From Pseudomonadota bacterium (GTDB taxonomy: Bacteria > Pseudomonadota > Gammaproteobacteria > Acidiferrobacterales > UBA6901), in the NCBI GenBank assembly GCA_021785515.1, contig JAJYEX010000010.1, positions 1 through 64,000 of the forward strand: a DNA stretch of 64,000 nt, read 5' to 3'. The notes under the pieces were generated by a model. That model saw only the letters and a list, made by a program, of their open reading frames with translations, was not told the DNA's origin and ran no database searches. How positions within the stretch are numbered: the stretch's first letter is position 1; each line of letters opens with the position of its first letter. Shown in pieces: positions 49,065 through 58,695 of this stretch. The position numbers and the translations under genes are program-made.

Positions 49065-49153
49065 TTCCGTACTCCGCATTCTCACGCCGATTTCCGTCCG
49101 CACAGGATGCGGACATGTCCGGCGCTACAGGTTTAGCCGCGATACCGCACGGC

Positions 49154-49669
49154 TTATCGTTTGGGGTTTACTACCATGACCATCTGCCGGCCTTCCAGGC
49201 GCGGGTACTGCTCAACCGTTCCCACTTCCTTCAGGTCCGCCTCGATACGCTTCAGCAACTGGACACCCAGTTCCTGATGCGCCATCTCACGGCCCCGGAA
49301 ACGCAGAGTGATCTTGGCCTTGTCCCCGTTCTCTAGGAAACGTACCAGGTTGCGCAGTTTGACCTGGTAATCTCCAATGTCCGTCCCGGGACGAAACTTC
49401 ACTTCCTTAATCTGGATCTGCTTCTGCTTACGCTTCGCCGCATGCTTACGCTTGCTCTCTTCGTACTGAAACTTGCCGTAGTTCATGATACGGCAAACCG
49501 GCGGGGAAACATTCGGCGAGATCTCTACGAGATCCAAGCCCTCCGCCGCAGCCAGCTGCTTGGCTTCGACAGTTGAAACCACACCTACCTGTTTTCCATC
49601 AGCACCAATCAGCCTCACGTTCGGCGCCCTGATCTCATCGTTCAGGCGTGTTTCTTTATCTGCAGCGAT
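49154..49669 (-). CDS. infC: Translation initiation factor IF-3, non-AUG start
   Basis: 171 residues starting at ATC (49669), eight bases after GGAGGG. There is no ATG or GTG in frame near the N-terminus. Rare start codons are a known feature of infC, since IF-3 rejects them and so limits its own synthesis. N-terminal domain [18 protein letters not shown], basic linker [18 protein letters not shown]-terminal domain [20 protein letters not shown]. The Shine-Dalgarno site lies just after the thrS stop. Confidence 0.93.
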   Translation of the reverse strand: MAADKETRLNDEIRAPNVRLIGADGKQVGVVSTVEAKQLAAAEGLDLVEISPNVSPPVCRIMNYGKFQYEESKRKHAAKRKQKQIQIKEVKFRPGTDIGDYQVKLRNLVRFLENGDKAKITLRFRGREMAHQELGVQLLKRIEADLKEVGTVEQYPRLEGRQMVMVVNPKR

Positions 49670-49685
49670 AGGTGTAACCCTCCGG

Positions 49686-51605
49686 CTATCCAGCAAAAAA
49701 GCCGTGGCTCGCGATCTCCTGGGTGAGTCGCTCGCTGAACGCCGGCAGCGCCATCGAGCCTAGATCCTCACCCGTGCGCGTGCGCACGGCCAGAGTCCCA
49801 TTCAGCGCCTCCTTTTCCCCCACCACCAGCAGGTACGGAATGCGTTGAATGGTATGTTCTCGTATTTTAAAGCCAATCTTTTCGTTTCTCAAGTCCGCCT
49901 CAACCCGCAAGCCCTGCTTGCCCAGCGTTTCGGCCACAGCCCGGGCATAAGCCTCCTGCTTGTCGGTAATGGTCAGGATCACCGCCTGGACGGGCGCCAA
50001 CCAGGCCGGAAAGGCCCCGGCGTACTCTTCGATCAGAATGCCGATAAACCGCTCGATTGAACCGAAAATTGCCCGGTGCAGCATGACCGGCACCTGTCGG
50101 CTGCCGTCCGCGGCGATATAGCTCGCCCCCAGGCGCCCGGGCATGGAGAAATCGACCTGGATGGTGCCGCACTGCCACAGGCGGCCGATCGAATCCCGGA
50201 GCGAAAACTCGATCTTCGGCCCGTAGAAGGCCCCTTCCCCGGGCTGCAGGTCCCAGGGCAGACCCTTGCTGTTCAGGGCCTCCTCCAGGCCATGCTCTGC
50301 CCGGTCCCAAGCCTCCTCCGAACCGATGCGTTTGGCCGGCCTCGTAGAGAGGCGGTACTGCAGCTGACTGAATCCGAAATCCGCGTACACCCGATGCAGC
50401 AGATCGATGAACGTGGACACCTCGGGCTGGAGCTGGTCTTCGGTACAGAAGATATGGGCATCGTCCTGGGTAAACCCGCGCACCCGCATCAGGCCATGCA
50501 GGGCGCCGGACTGCTCGTTACGATGGCAGGAACCAAACTCGGCCAGCCGCAGCGGAAGATCCCGGTAACTCCTGAGCCCCTGGTTGTAGATCTGGATATG
50601 GCACGGACAGTTCATCGGCTTCACGGCGAACGTCCGCTTCTCCGACTCGGTGGTGAACATGTCATCGTGGAACTTCTCCCAGTGCCCGGACTTTTCCCAC
50701 AGGCTGCGGTCCACGAGCTGCGGTGTGCGCACCTCCCGGTAACCGTGGTCCTGCCACAGCCGGCTCATGTAGGCCTGGATGGTCTGATAGATACGCCAGC
50801 CCCGTTCATGCCAAAACACCATGCCGGGCGCCTCCTCCTGCATATGAAACAGGTCGAGGGCTTTGGCGATCTTGCGGTGATCCCGTTTCTCCGCCTCTTC
50901 AAGGCGATGCAGATAGGCGTCCAGCGCCTTCTTGTCACCCCAGGCGGTACCGTAGATGCGCTGCAGCATTTCATTGTTCGAGTCGCCGCGCCAATAGGCG
51001 CCCGCGACTTTCATGAGCCGGAACGCCCCAAGCTTGCCGGTAGAGGGAACATGCGGTCCGCGGCAAAGGTCGAGAAATTCGCCTTGGCGGTAGAGCGAGA
51101 TCTCCTCGCCCCCGGGAATGCTCTCGATGATTTCGGCCTTGTAGCGCTCGCCCATGTCCCGAAACAGCTGGACGGCATCCCCCCGACCCATCACTTCCCG
51201 CCGTACCGGGAGATCACGCTTGACGATCTCATGCATGCGCGTCTCTATGGCACGCAGGTCCTCTTCACTAAACCCGCGCTTGAAAGCAAAGTCGTAATAG
51301 AAGCCATCCTCGATCACCGGACCGATGGTCACCTGCGCCTCCGGGTAGAGCGCCTTCACCGCCTGGGCCAGCAGATGCGCCGTCGAATGCCGGATGACCT
51401 CCAGGCCCTCGGCATCCCGCCCGGTAACAACGGCCAGACTCACGTCATGATCAATGGCAAATGAGGTATCGACCAGGCGGCCATCGACCCGTCCGGCGAG
51501 CGCGGCCTTCGCCAGGCCGGGCCCGATGGACATGGCCACTTCGGCCACCGTCACGGGTTGGGGGTATTCGCGCCGGCTTCCATCGGGCAGCGTAACAACG
51601 GGCAT
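49686..51605 (-). CDS. thrS: Threonine-tRNA ligase
   Basis: 639 residues from the ATG at [13 protein letters not shown] domain (1-61), editing domain with [11 protein letters not shown] and a zinc-binding HxxxH pattern, class II catalytic core with zinc ligands ([12 protein letters not shown]), motif 2 [11 protein letters not shown]-like block ([13 protein letters not shown]), motif 3 and a C-terminal anticodon-binding domain. First gene of the translation operon; tRNA-Val lies 105 bp upstream on the same strand. Confidence 0.97.
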   Translation of the reverse strand: MPVVTLPDGSRREYPQPVTVAEVAMSIGPGLAKAALAGRVDGRLVDTSFAIDHDVSLAVVTGRDAEGLEVIRHSTAHLLAQAVKALYPEAQVTIGPVIEDGFYYDFAFKRGFSEEDLRAIETRMHEIVKRDLPVRREVMGRGDAVQLFRDMGERYKAEIIESIPGGEEISLYRQGEFLDLCRGPHVPSTGKLGAFRLMKVAGAYWRGDSNNEMLQRIYGTAWGDKKALDAYLHRLEEAEKRDHRKIAKALDLFHMQEEAPGMVFWHERGWRIYQTIQAYMSRLWQDHGYREVRTPQLVDRSLWEKSGHWEKFHDDMFTTESEKRTFAVKPMNCPCHIQIYNQGLRSYRDLPLRLAEFGSCHRNEQSGALHGLMRVRGFTQDDAHIFCTEDQLQPEVSTFIDLLHRVYADFGFSQLQYRLSTRPAKRIGSEEAWDRAEHGLEEALNSKGLPWDLQPGEGAFYGPKIEFSLRDSIGRLWQCGTIQVDFSMPGRLGASYIAADGSRQVPVMLHRAIFGSIERFIGILIEEYAGAFPAWLAPVQAVILTITDKQEAYARAVAETLGKQGLRVEADLRNEKIGFKIREHTIQRIPYLLVVGEKEALNGTLAVRTRTGEDLGSMALPAFSERLTQEIASHGFFAG

Positions 51606-51710
51606 AAGGACCAGACCACTCAGGTCAGTGGCGGCCGATACGAAGGGCCGCATGGGGGTTCACCCCCTGCCGGCTGGGTTTGCAACTTGGGATACCGGAA
51701 CAGGGAAATC

Positions 51711-51785
51711 TGGTAGGCGCGAGTGGGATCGAACCACCGACCACTACCATGTCAAGGTAGTGCTCTACCACTGAGCTACGCGCCT
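51711..51785 (-). tRNA. tRNA-Val (anticodon GAC)
   Basis: 75 nt with CCA. The acceptor stem begins AGGCGCG, anticodon GAC lies in CTTGACATG, and the T-loop is GTTCGAT. Lies directly upstream of thrS. Confidence 0.95.
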
Positions 51786-51979
51786 GGATTCAGCGGCGCA
51801 AAATATCATAATTGCGCTGTCCGTCACAAGGCACCGCGCAGTTTCGCGCGAGACCGTGGGCAAGCTTGCCAGCAGGCGCTACTATTCGGGACGCGAGCGC
51901 CGCCAACGCTTCGCAGCCCCGGCGGCGTCTGACCAGTCCGCCAGGGGTTTCCGTTAACCGCAGGACGCCGGGATGCGAC

Positions 51980-52372
51980 ATGCCACCTTCTGACAGGCAG
52001 CGACGGTTCACGCGATTTCAGCTGGAAGCTGTGGTCGAGATCCGGCACGGCGCGCGGCTGTGGGAAGCGCAATTGATCGACATCTCTCTGAACGGCGCGC
52101 TGCTGACCATTCCGGAAAACTGGGACGGCTCCCGGGGAGACGCGGTGGAGCTGGCGATGCACATCCCGGACAGCACCGTGGTAATCCGGATGGAAGCCGA
52201 GATCGCGCACCAGGAAAAGCAACGCATCGGATTCCGCTGCCGGCGTATCGACCTGACCAGCATCGAACATCTGCGCCGTCTGGTGGCGCTCAATCTGGGC
52301 GACCCGGCCCGCCTCGACCGCGACTTGCACGCGCTCGGCACTGCGGACAAGGCGCGGCTGGCCCCGCCCTAG
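51980..52372 (+). CDS. PilZ-domain protein
   Basis: 130 residues from the second possible ATG; the frame is open further upstream but overlaps tRNA-proximal sequence without homology. Single PilZ domain with the c-di-GMP-binding RRFTR motif near residue 8 and DISLNGALL near 35. A likely reader of the c-di-GMP made or broken by enzymes such as the 11891 protein, though no target is suggested by the neighbours. Its stop overlaps the uvrB stop. Confidence 0.85.
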   Translation: MPPSDRQRRFTRFQLEAVVEIRHGARLWEAQLIDISLNGALLTIPENWDGSRGDAVELAMHIPDSTVVIRMEAEIAHQEKQRIGFRCRRIDLTSIEHLRRLVALNLGDPARLDRDLHALGTADKARLAPP

Positions 52373-54408
52373 CGCCCCGCCGCGTGCGGCTCGTTCACCC
52401 CCAGACCACGGGACTTTATAGTTTCGATCCGGTCGCGGATGGCGGCGGCCTCCTCGAATTCCAGGTTCCTGGCGTGCGCAAACATCTCCTTCTCGAGGCG
52501 GCTCAGCATGCGCCCGAGCGCTTCCGGCGCAAGGTCGCCATACTCGGCATTTTCCTCCGCCGCCTGCGACTGCACTGCGGCACCGCGTGCGTACGAAACC
52601 CCGTCGATGATGTCCTTCACCGCCTTGACGATGCTCCTCGGTGTGATGCCATGGGTTTCGTTGTAGGAAACCTGCCGCTCCCGCCGGCGCGCGGTTTCGT
52701 CGATCGTCTGCTGCATGGAGCGGGTAATCGTATCGGCATACATGATCGCCTTGCCGTTCACGTGTCGGGCCGCGCGACCCACTGTCTGGATGAGCGAGCG
52801 CGCGGAGCGCAGGAACCCCTCCTTGTCGGCGTCCAGTATCGCGACCAGCGAGACCTCCGGAAGGTCGAGCCCCTCACGCAGCAGGTTGATACCGACCAGC
52901 ACGTCGAACACCCCCGCACGCAGATCGCGGATGATTTCAACCCGCTCAACGGTATCGATATCGGAATGCAGGTAGCGCACACGCACGCCATGCTCGGCCA
53001 GGTACTCCGTCAGATCCTCGGCCATGCGCTTGGTCAATGTGGTGACCAGAACCCGCTCACCTACCGCTGTGCGCAGACCGATTTCCGAGAGCAGGTCATC
53101 CACTTGCGTCAGCACCGGTCGCACCTCGATCTGGGGATCAACCAGACCCGTTGGCCTGACCACGAGGTCAATCACGGCGCCAGATCGCTGGGCCTCATAC
53201 GGGCCGGGCGTGGCCGACACGAATATGGTCTGCGGCATCAGCGACTCGAATTCCTCGAATTTGAGCGGCCGGTTGTCCAGCGCCGACGGCAGGCGGAATC
53301 CGTATTCCACGAGCGTTTCCTTGCGTGCCCGGTCGCCCCGGTACATGCCGCCGATCTGCGGCACGGTCACGTGGCTCTCATCAATGACCATCAGACAGTC
53401 GGATGGCAGATAGTCTATGAGCGTCGGTGGCGGCTCCCCGGGCGTGCGTCCCGACAGGAAACGCGAATAGTTTTCTATCCCGGGACAATAGCCCATTTCC
53501 TGCAGCATCTCGAGATCGAGGCGCGTACGGCTCTCAAGGCGCTGGGCCTCTACCAGCCTGTCAGCCACGCGCAGCTCCTCGAGACGTGTCCGCAGTTCCT
53601 CCTTGATCGAATCAATGGCCCGAATCACCGTTTCGCGCGGGGTGACATAATGAGACGAGGGATAGATCGTGGCCCGCGTCAGGGGATTCAACGTTTCCCC
53701 CGTAAGCGGATCAAACTGGCTGATGCCTTCGATATCGTCCCCAAACAGCGTCACCCGGATCGCCCAGCGCTCGGACTCCGCCGGAAATATGTCGATGACG
53801 TCGCCCCGTACGCGGAAGGTGGCCCGGTGCAGCTCGTAGTCGTTGCGCGTGTACTGCAGTTCCGCAAGCTTGCGCAGAATGGCGCGCTGGTCCATGACGG
53901 CCCCGACCCGCAGGTGCAGGATCATGTCGTGATAGGCCGCCGGGTCGCCTAGTCCGTAAATGGCGGAAACCGTGGCCACAATGATCGCATCTGGCCGTTC
54001 CAGCAGGGCTTTGGTGGCCGACAGGCGCATCTGTTCGATATGCTCATTGATCGACGCGTCCTTCTCTATATAAGTATCGGACGCCGGAACATAGGCCTCA
54101 GGCTGGTAGTAATCGTAATACGAGACGAAATATTCCACGGCGTTATGCGGAAAAAAATCCCGCATTTCGGCATACAGCTGGGCCGCCAGCGTCTTGTTAG
54201 GCGCCATGATCAGCGTCGGGCGCTGGACCTGCTCGATCACATTGGCGATGGTGTAGGTCTTGCCAGAACCGGTTACGCCGAGCAGGGTCTGGAACGCCTC
54301 GCCCCGGCGCAGACCATCCACAATGGTGGCGATTGCCTGAGGCTGGTCACCCGCCGGGCGGAACGGGCTTTCGAGCGCAAACTGCTGGGTCATCGACGTT
54401 GGTGACAT
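52369..54408 (-). CDS. uvrB: Excinuclease ABC subunit B
   Basis: 679 residues. Superfamily 2 helicase motor: Walker [12 protein letters not shown]-rich and beta-hairpin segment ([13 protein letters not shown]), DESHVT Walker B, motif V and VI ([10 protein letters not shown]), and a C-terminal UVR motif that binds UvrC ([28 protein letters not shown]). Verifies lesions in nucleotide excision repair. Divergent from the aminotransferase gene. Confidence 0.98.
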   Translation of the reverse strand: MSPTSMTQQFALESPFRPAGDQPQAIATIVDGLRRGEAFQTLLGVTGSGKTYTIANVIEQVQRPTLIMAPNKTLAAQLYAEMRDFFPHNAVEYFVSYYDYYQPEAYVPASDTYIEKDASINEHIEQMRLSATKALLERPDAIIVATVSAIYGLGDPAAYHDMILHLRVGAVMDQRAILRKLAELQYTRNDYELHRATFRVRGDVIDIFPAESERWAIRVTLFGDDIEGISQFDPLTGETLNPLTRATIYPSSHYVTPRETVIRAIDSIKEELRTRLEELRVADRLVEAQRLESRTRLDLEMLQEMGYCPGIENYSRFLSGRTPGEPPPTLIDYLPSDCLMVIDESHVTVPQIGGMYRGDRARKETLVEYGFRLPSALDNRPLKFEEFESLMPQTIFVSATPGPYEAQRSGAVIDLVVRPTGLVDPQIEVRPVLTQVDDLLSEIGLRTAVGERVLVTTLTKRMAEDLTEYLAEHGVRVRYLHSDIDTVERVEIIRDLRAGVFDVLVGINLLREGLDLPEVSLVAILDADKEGFLRSARSLIQTVGRAARHVNGKAIMYADTITRSMQQTIDETARRRERQVSYNETHGITPRSIVKAVKDIIDGVSYARGAAVQSQAAEENAEYGDLAPEALGRMLSRLEKEMFAHARNLEFEEAAAIRDRIETIKSRGLGVNEPHAAGR

Positions 54409-54465
54409 GGAAGATTGTCGGGTATATTACTCCAGTTTGTTCAGACAATGCCGGGAAGGAAAAAT

Positions 54466-55671
54466 TTGCCAACGATTCGCCTCTCTAGCCGCGTTCAGCG
54501 CATCCAGCCATCCTCCACGCTCGCTGTAAGCACCCGCGCCCGGGAGCTCAAAGCCCAGGGCAAGGACGTTATTGGCCTCGGGGCCGGTGAGCCCGATTTT
54601 GATACTCCGGAACACATCAAGGAAGCCGCCATCCGGGCTATCCATCAGGGTTTCACGAAATACACGGCGGTGGACGGTACACCGTCCCTGAAACAGGCCG
54701 TGCGCGCCAAATTCGCGCGTGAAAACGGCTTGGAGTATGCGCTAGACGAAATCCTGGTATCAGTCGGCGGAAAACAGAGCTTTTTCAATCTCACCCAGGC
54801 TCTGCTGGACCCGGCCGACGAGGTGGTGATCCCGGCACCTTACTGGGTGTCGTATCCGGACATGGTGCTGCTGGCGGACGCCACGCCAGTGATCATCAAG
54901 GCCGGCATGAACCAGGGCTTCAAGATCACACCCGAACAGCTGGACGGCGTCATCGGCTACAAGACCCGGCTCGTGGTCATCAACAGCCCGTCCAATCCCA
55001 CCGGCGCCGTATATTCGCGCGCCGAACTTGAAGCGCTCGGTGAGGTGCTCCGACGATATCCCGACGTCCTGATTGCCACCGATGACATGTATGAACACAT
55101 ACTGTGGACCAAAGAGCCGTTCTGCAACATCGTCAACGCCTGCCCCGATCTCAAGGACCGCACCATTGTCCTCAATGGGGTCTCCAAAGCTTACGCGATG
55201 ACCGGCTGGCGTATCGGCTATGCTGCGGGTCCCAAGCCGCTAATCGCAGCCATGCGGAAAATTCAGTCCCAGAGCACGTCGAATCCGACCTCGATCGCCC
55301 AGGTTGCGGCTGAAGCGGCGCTCAACGGCGACCAGGGCTGCATCAACCCGATGCTTAAGGCATTCAAGGAACGACATGACCGGGTGGTGGCGCGGCTCAA
55401 TCAGCTGTCCGGCGTGCGCTGCCCGCCGTCCCTGGGGACCTTCTACGCTTTCCCGTCTTTCCAGGGCGCAATTTCGGTCTTGAAAGACATCCATAACGAC
55501 ACGGAAATGGCCGAATTCATCCTCAACGAGATCGGGGTGGCGCTGGTTCCAGGCTCTGCGTTCGGGGCCGAAGGCCATATGCGGCTGTCCTATGCAACCA
55601 GCATGGAAAATCTGGACATGGCCCTTGATCGTCTCGAAAAACTGCTGGGCCGCACCGAAAGCCCGATATAA
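54466..55671 (+). CDS. Class I aspartate-type aminotransferase
   Basis: 401 residues from a TTG with GGGAAGGA just upstream; an ATG 18 bp earlier is possible but lacks a site. PLP aminotransferase of the prokaryotic aspartate group: LSSRVQRIQPSSTLAV at the N-terminus, GAGEPDFDTPEHI, NSPSNPTGAVYS, and the PLP Lys in NGVSKAYAMTGWRIGY. It should interconvert aspartate and oxaloacetate. Its position divergent from uvrB is shared with other gammaproteobacteria. Confidence 0.9.
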   Translation: MPTIRLSSRVQRIQPSSTLAVSTRARELKAQGKDVIGLGAGEPDFDTPEHIKEAAIRAIHQGFTKYTAVDGTPSLKQAVRAKFARENGLEYALDEILVSVGGKQSFFNLTQALLDPADEVVIPAPYWVSYPDMVLLADATPVIIKAGMNQGFKITPEQLDGVIGYKTRLVVINSPSNPTGAVYSRAELEALGEVLRRYPDVLIATDDMYEHILWTKEPFCNIVNACPDLKDRTIVLNGVSKAYAMTGWRIGYAAGPKPLIAAMRKIQSQSTSNPTSIAQVAAEAALNGDQGCINPMLKAFKERHDRVVARLNQLSGVRCPPSLGTFYAFPSFQGAISVLKDIHNDTEMAEFILNEIGVALVPGSAFGAEGHMRLSYATSMENLDMALDRLEKLLGRTESPI

Positions 55672-55767
55672 GTTCTGCCGGGCGCACAGACTTGGGGTTT
55701 TTAAAAACAGATGTTCGGCTCCGCTTGACCAGCCATCCTGCCGACAGTAGCATAGCGACCCTTCTAT

Positions 55768-55843
55768 TCCCCGGTAGCTCAGTCGGTAGAGCAGGTGACT
55801 GTTAATCACCGGGTCGGCGGTTCGAGTCCGTCCCGGGGAGCCA
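55768..55843 (+). tRNA. tRNA-Asn (anticodon GUU)
   Basis: 76 nt with CCA. The acceptor stem is TCCCCGG/CCGGGGA, the anticodon GTT lies in the loop CTGTTAA, and the T-loop is GTTCGAG. Mobile-element remnants follow directly after it. Confidence 0.95.
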
Positions 55844-55930
55844 ATAAAACAATAACTTAGCTACCTCCCTAGGCCCCGCTACCCCTAATTTTGCGACACT
55901 CTTGCGACACTGAAAATGCAGGAGGGGGTT

Positions 55931-56185
55931 ATGGCAACGATTGTTCCGCGGAAAAGCTGGGAGCGTCAACGCCGTCTCGGAGAGCTTTTTCGCCACACTG
56001 AAGGCCGAGGAGATCACCGAACCCTATGCAACCAAACAGGAGGCACACCAGGCATCGCTGCCTACATCCATGGATTTTACAATCTAGTGCGTTTGCATTC
56101 CTCACTCGGATACTTGTCGCCCAACGAGTATGCACGCAGAATGCAACACGCTGATCAGTCACCGTCTATGAGGTCCGTTGCGTAG
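55931..56185 (+). pseudogene. Integrase start fused to an IS3 transposase C-terminal fragment
   Basis: The first nine codons (MATIVPRKS) resemble the beginning of tyrosine integrases, and compare with MASFIPRKG of the 3568-4575 integrase. From about 55966 the sequence is IS3-family OrfB: ESFFATLKAEEITEPYATKQ in one frame, then after a shift near 56047 IAAYIHGFYNLVRLHSSLGY and LSPNEYARR in another. The catalytic Glu region is present but the protein is truncated and frameshifted. Confidence 0.65.
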
Positions 56186-56193
56186 GGACCACT

Positions 56194-56529
56194 TCACTCT
56201 TCCGTCATCAGCCCTTCCAGCCCGCGCCTCTGCCGCCAGGCGTAAATCTGGCTTTCAGCCAATCCCAGGTCCCGTGTGGTCGTTGCCACACGGTCTTTGT
56301 CGACACGCGCAAGTACCTGGTCACTGATCCGGCAGTTCGACGGCTTGCCGCGTTTCCGTCTGATCAACCCGGCAAGTCCCGCCTCACGGTATCGCTTAAC
56401 CAGCCGTCGCACTTGCCGGGTCGTCATTCCCATGCGCCTCGCCGCTTCCTGCCGGCTGATCGCACCCCCTTCAAGTTGGCTGATCACTTGCGCTCGTATC
56501 GCTTCATTCACGGTCAACCATGCGGGCAC
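56194..56529 (-). pseudogene. Chimeric helix-turn-helix transposase fragment
   Basis: 111 residues. Residues about 10-65 (AISRQEAARRMGMTTRQVRRLVKRYREAGLAGL) resemble the N-terminal HTH of ISNCY-type transposases. The last 35 (VATTTRDLGLAESQIYAWRQ) resemble an IS3 OrfA helix-turn-helix. No catalytic domain follows, so it is a fusion of two transposase pieces rather than a working gene. Confidence 0.55.
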
Positions 56530-56576
56530 TTTCGCCTAATTAGCAGACAATACGAACACTACGGCAGGCCGCAGGT

Positions 56577-57920
56577 TTATGGTTGCACCAGGGTGATCGC
56601 GAAAGGACTCATTCCGGCCGCAAACGGCGAGCCCGAAATTTGCGCGAGTGCGCCGTTTGCCCCGATGCTGTAGGTTGAGACAGTGCCATCTCCGTTCGTC
56701 ACATAGGCGAAAGCGCCGGCGGAGTCGATTGTGACGGCAGTAGGACCGGTTCCTGCTTTAAACGGTGAGCCTGCAACTTGCGTGAGCGCACCGGTCGACC
56801 CGATGCTGTAGGCCGAGACGTTGTTGGTCATATTGTTTGCCACGTAGGCAAAGGTGCCGGCCGGATTGACTGCGATAGAAAAAGGCGCGCTTCCTGCACT
56901 AAATGGCGAACCAGTGACCGGTGTAAGCGCACCATTCGATCCGATGCTGTATGCCGAAATGTTGCTGCTGTAAAAATTCGCTACATAGGCAAAGGTGCCC
57001 GCATGGTTGACCGTGATGGATTGGGGAAAGGTTCCTGTCGTAAATGGCGAGCCTGTAACCGGCGTGAGCGCACCATTCGATCCGACGTTATAGGCCGTGA
57101 CCGTGCTGCTGCCGAAATTGGCCACATAGACAATGGTGCCGGCGGGGTTGACCGTGATGGAATCGGGATCGATCCCCGTCGTAAACGGCGAACCGGGGAT
57201 CGGCGTGAGCGCACCATTCGATCCGATGCTGTAGCCCGAAATGTTGCCGCCCGTACTGCTCGTATTGTCTGCTATATAGGCGAAAGTGCCCGCAGGGTTC
57301 ACCGCGATGGATTCGGGCTTGGTTCCTGCCGCAAATGGCGAGCCCGAAATTTGCGCGAGTGCACCGTTGGATCCAATGCTGTAGGCCGAGACGGTGCCGT
57401 TGGTGTAATTCACCACATAGGCGAAGGTGCCGGCGGGAGTGACAGCGACAGAAGTGGGAAGGCTTCCTGCCGCAAACGGCGAGCCGGCAACCGGTGTGAG
57501 CGCGCCATTCGACCCGACGCTGAAAGCCGACACGCTACCGTTGGTAGCGTCGTTCACCACATAGGCGAACTGTGCAGTGGCGCAGGTGACCTGCACACTG
57601 CTCACAGCGGTGATGGCCACGCCGCTGGCGTTGGCGACCGTACAGATTTGATGCAGGGGTTGAGTCAGCACGGTAACCGAGTAACCGGACGCGCTGGCGG
57701 AAAACGTAAAGCTGCCATTGGCAGTGAGTGTGAGGTTGTCTCCACCATTGTCCTGCAGCACGACCGTAGCGCCCGATGCGAGTCCGCTGAGATTGCCGGA
57801 AATTGGATAGGCCTGGGCTCCGCTCGAGCCTCCGCTACTCCCGCAGGCAGAGAGGATGATTGCGGCCATTGCTGCAAGAGCTGATGTTAGCGCGGCGCGC
57901 GCAGAAAGCGGAGAGATCAT
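56577..57920 (-). CDS. Seven-bladed beta-propeller lipoprotein
   Basis: 447 residues. Lipoprotein signal peptide with lipobox LSAC near residue 26, a carbohydrate-binding-like beta domain at about 40-110, then seven tandem repeats of about 43-48 residues from 115 to the end, each with an FAYVxN core and a GSNGALTPVxGSPF turn. The repeats form a YncE/lactonase-like beta-propeller. Repeats are similar at DNA level, so copy number could change by recombination. Likely surface-exposed; substrate unknown. Confidence 0.85.
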   Translation of the reverse strand: MISPLSARAALTSALAAMAAIILSACGSSGGSSGAQAYPISGNLSGLASGATVVLQDNGGDNLTLTANGSFTFSASASGYSVTVLTQPLHQICTVANASGVAITAVSSVQVTCATAQFAYVVNDATNGSVSAFSVGSNGALTPVAGSPFAAGSLPTSVAVTPAGTFAYVVNYTNGTVSAYSIGSNGALAQISGSPFAAGTKPESIAVNPAGTFAYIADNTSSTGGNISGYSIGSNGALTPIPGSPFTTGIDPDSITVNPAGTIVYVANFGSSTVTAYNVGSNGALTPVTGSPFTTGTFPQSITVNHAGTFAYVANFYSSNISAYSIGSNGALTPVTGSPFSAGSAPFSIAVNPAGTFAYVANNMTNNVSAYSIGSTGALTQVAGSPFKAGTGPTAVTIDSAGAFAYVTNGDGTVSTYSIGANGALAQISGSPFAAGMSPFAITLVQP

Positions 57921-58145
57921 TAGTAATTCCCTGTCGAAACCATGATTATAGTTATGGCGATAACCTAATAGGTTAGATTTTGTCGATCAATTGTCAATTA
58001 TTATGTGGTGGTACGGTAATGGTGCCATTGGTTTTGAATCGCGGTCCAATCGTCGTGACGAGGGCAGTCAGGGAAACACTGATCAATTCCTGCGGCTCAC
58101 GGCGGCATTAATCAGTGCTTCTTTAAATCATCGGATAGTCGAAAT

Positions 58146-58455
58146 GAGTCCGACGGTGTGGATGAGTACGGCAAATCCGTGCTCACAAAGCGGCTGACGC
58201 GGACCCAAATGGTGAAGTTCTTCGCGACACTGCCATCGTGCCTGATTGGCATGGAAGCCAGCGGGAGCACCCGCCACTGGGCCCGCAAGCTTTAAGGCCT
58301 GCGGGCATGCCGTGAGGCTCATCGCCCCCTAATTCGTCAAACCCTACGTCAAGTCGAACGCAAGAACGACCGCAACGATGCGGAAGGCATCTGCGAGACC
58401 GCTTTCCGTCCGCACATGCGCTTCGTGTCCCTTAAGAACCCCGAACAACAGGTGG
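58146..58455 (+). pseudogene. IS110-family transposase fragment
   Basis: Translation of 58158 onward gives VDEYGKSVLTKRLTRTQMVK, then FFATLPSCLIGMEASGSTRH, then a stop; similarity continues past frame changes with RLIAP, FVKPYVKSN and KNDRNDAEGICET, the N-terminal DEDD-domain region of IS110 transposases. Both ends of the gene are missing and at least two frame breaks are present. Confidence 0.75.
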
Positions 58456-58695
58456 AGTGCAGTCGGCAAATCAGATAGCGTAAGCCGATCATAGTTCGAG
58501 CACAAACCGGTTGGCCAAGGTCAGATCCATTTTGATCCGTGGTTCCAATTCACTCGGGGTCAGGTAGTCAATCACCATTGACTCATCGCTAAGCCACAAC
58601 CCGGGCTGTACGTGGAAACCCGTTGCAAAACAGCCTGCCGACCCCAGAGATTCGCCCCGGTTCGTATTTTGGACACCCTAGCAGTCGCCTTGCTC

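Larger units (their letters stand above)
55844..56529. mobile_element. Remains of mobile elements at tRNA-Asn
   Basis: Starts right after the tRNA 3' end. It contains a tandem 10-base repeat ttgcgacact (55891-55900 and 55902-55911), a ribosome binding site GGAGGGGG, an ATG at 55931 opening MATIVPRKS like an integrase N-terminus, an IS3 orfB fragment and an HTH transposase fragment. None of the genes is whole. Confidence 0.6.

Noticed and set aside
50076-51464. 462-codon plus-strand ORF inside thrS
   Set aside because: Antisense to an intact thrS with all domains; no family features of its own.
52060-53952. 630-codon plus-strand ORF inside uvrB
   Set aside because: It is entirely antisense to a full-length uvrB and partly overlaps the PilZ gene; its composition is that of a shadow frame.
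56580-57560. Tandem DNA repeats as a possible mobile or CRISPR-like array
   Set aside because: They are in frame and encode propeller blades, so protein repeats explain them.
56778-57884. 368-codon plus-strand ORF inside the beta-propeller gene
   Set aside because: It inherits the repeats of the opposite strand (Arg/Cys-rich), with no signal or domain.
58492-58614. Minus-strand reading VIDYLTPSELEPRIKMDLTL near the IS110 remnant
   Set aside because: Coding-like and possibly the C-terminus of a lost gene, but too short and unplaced to call.
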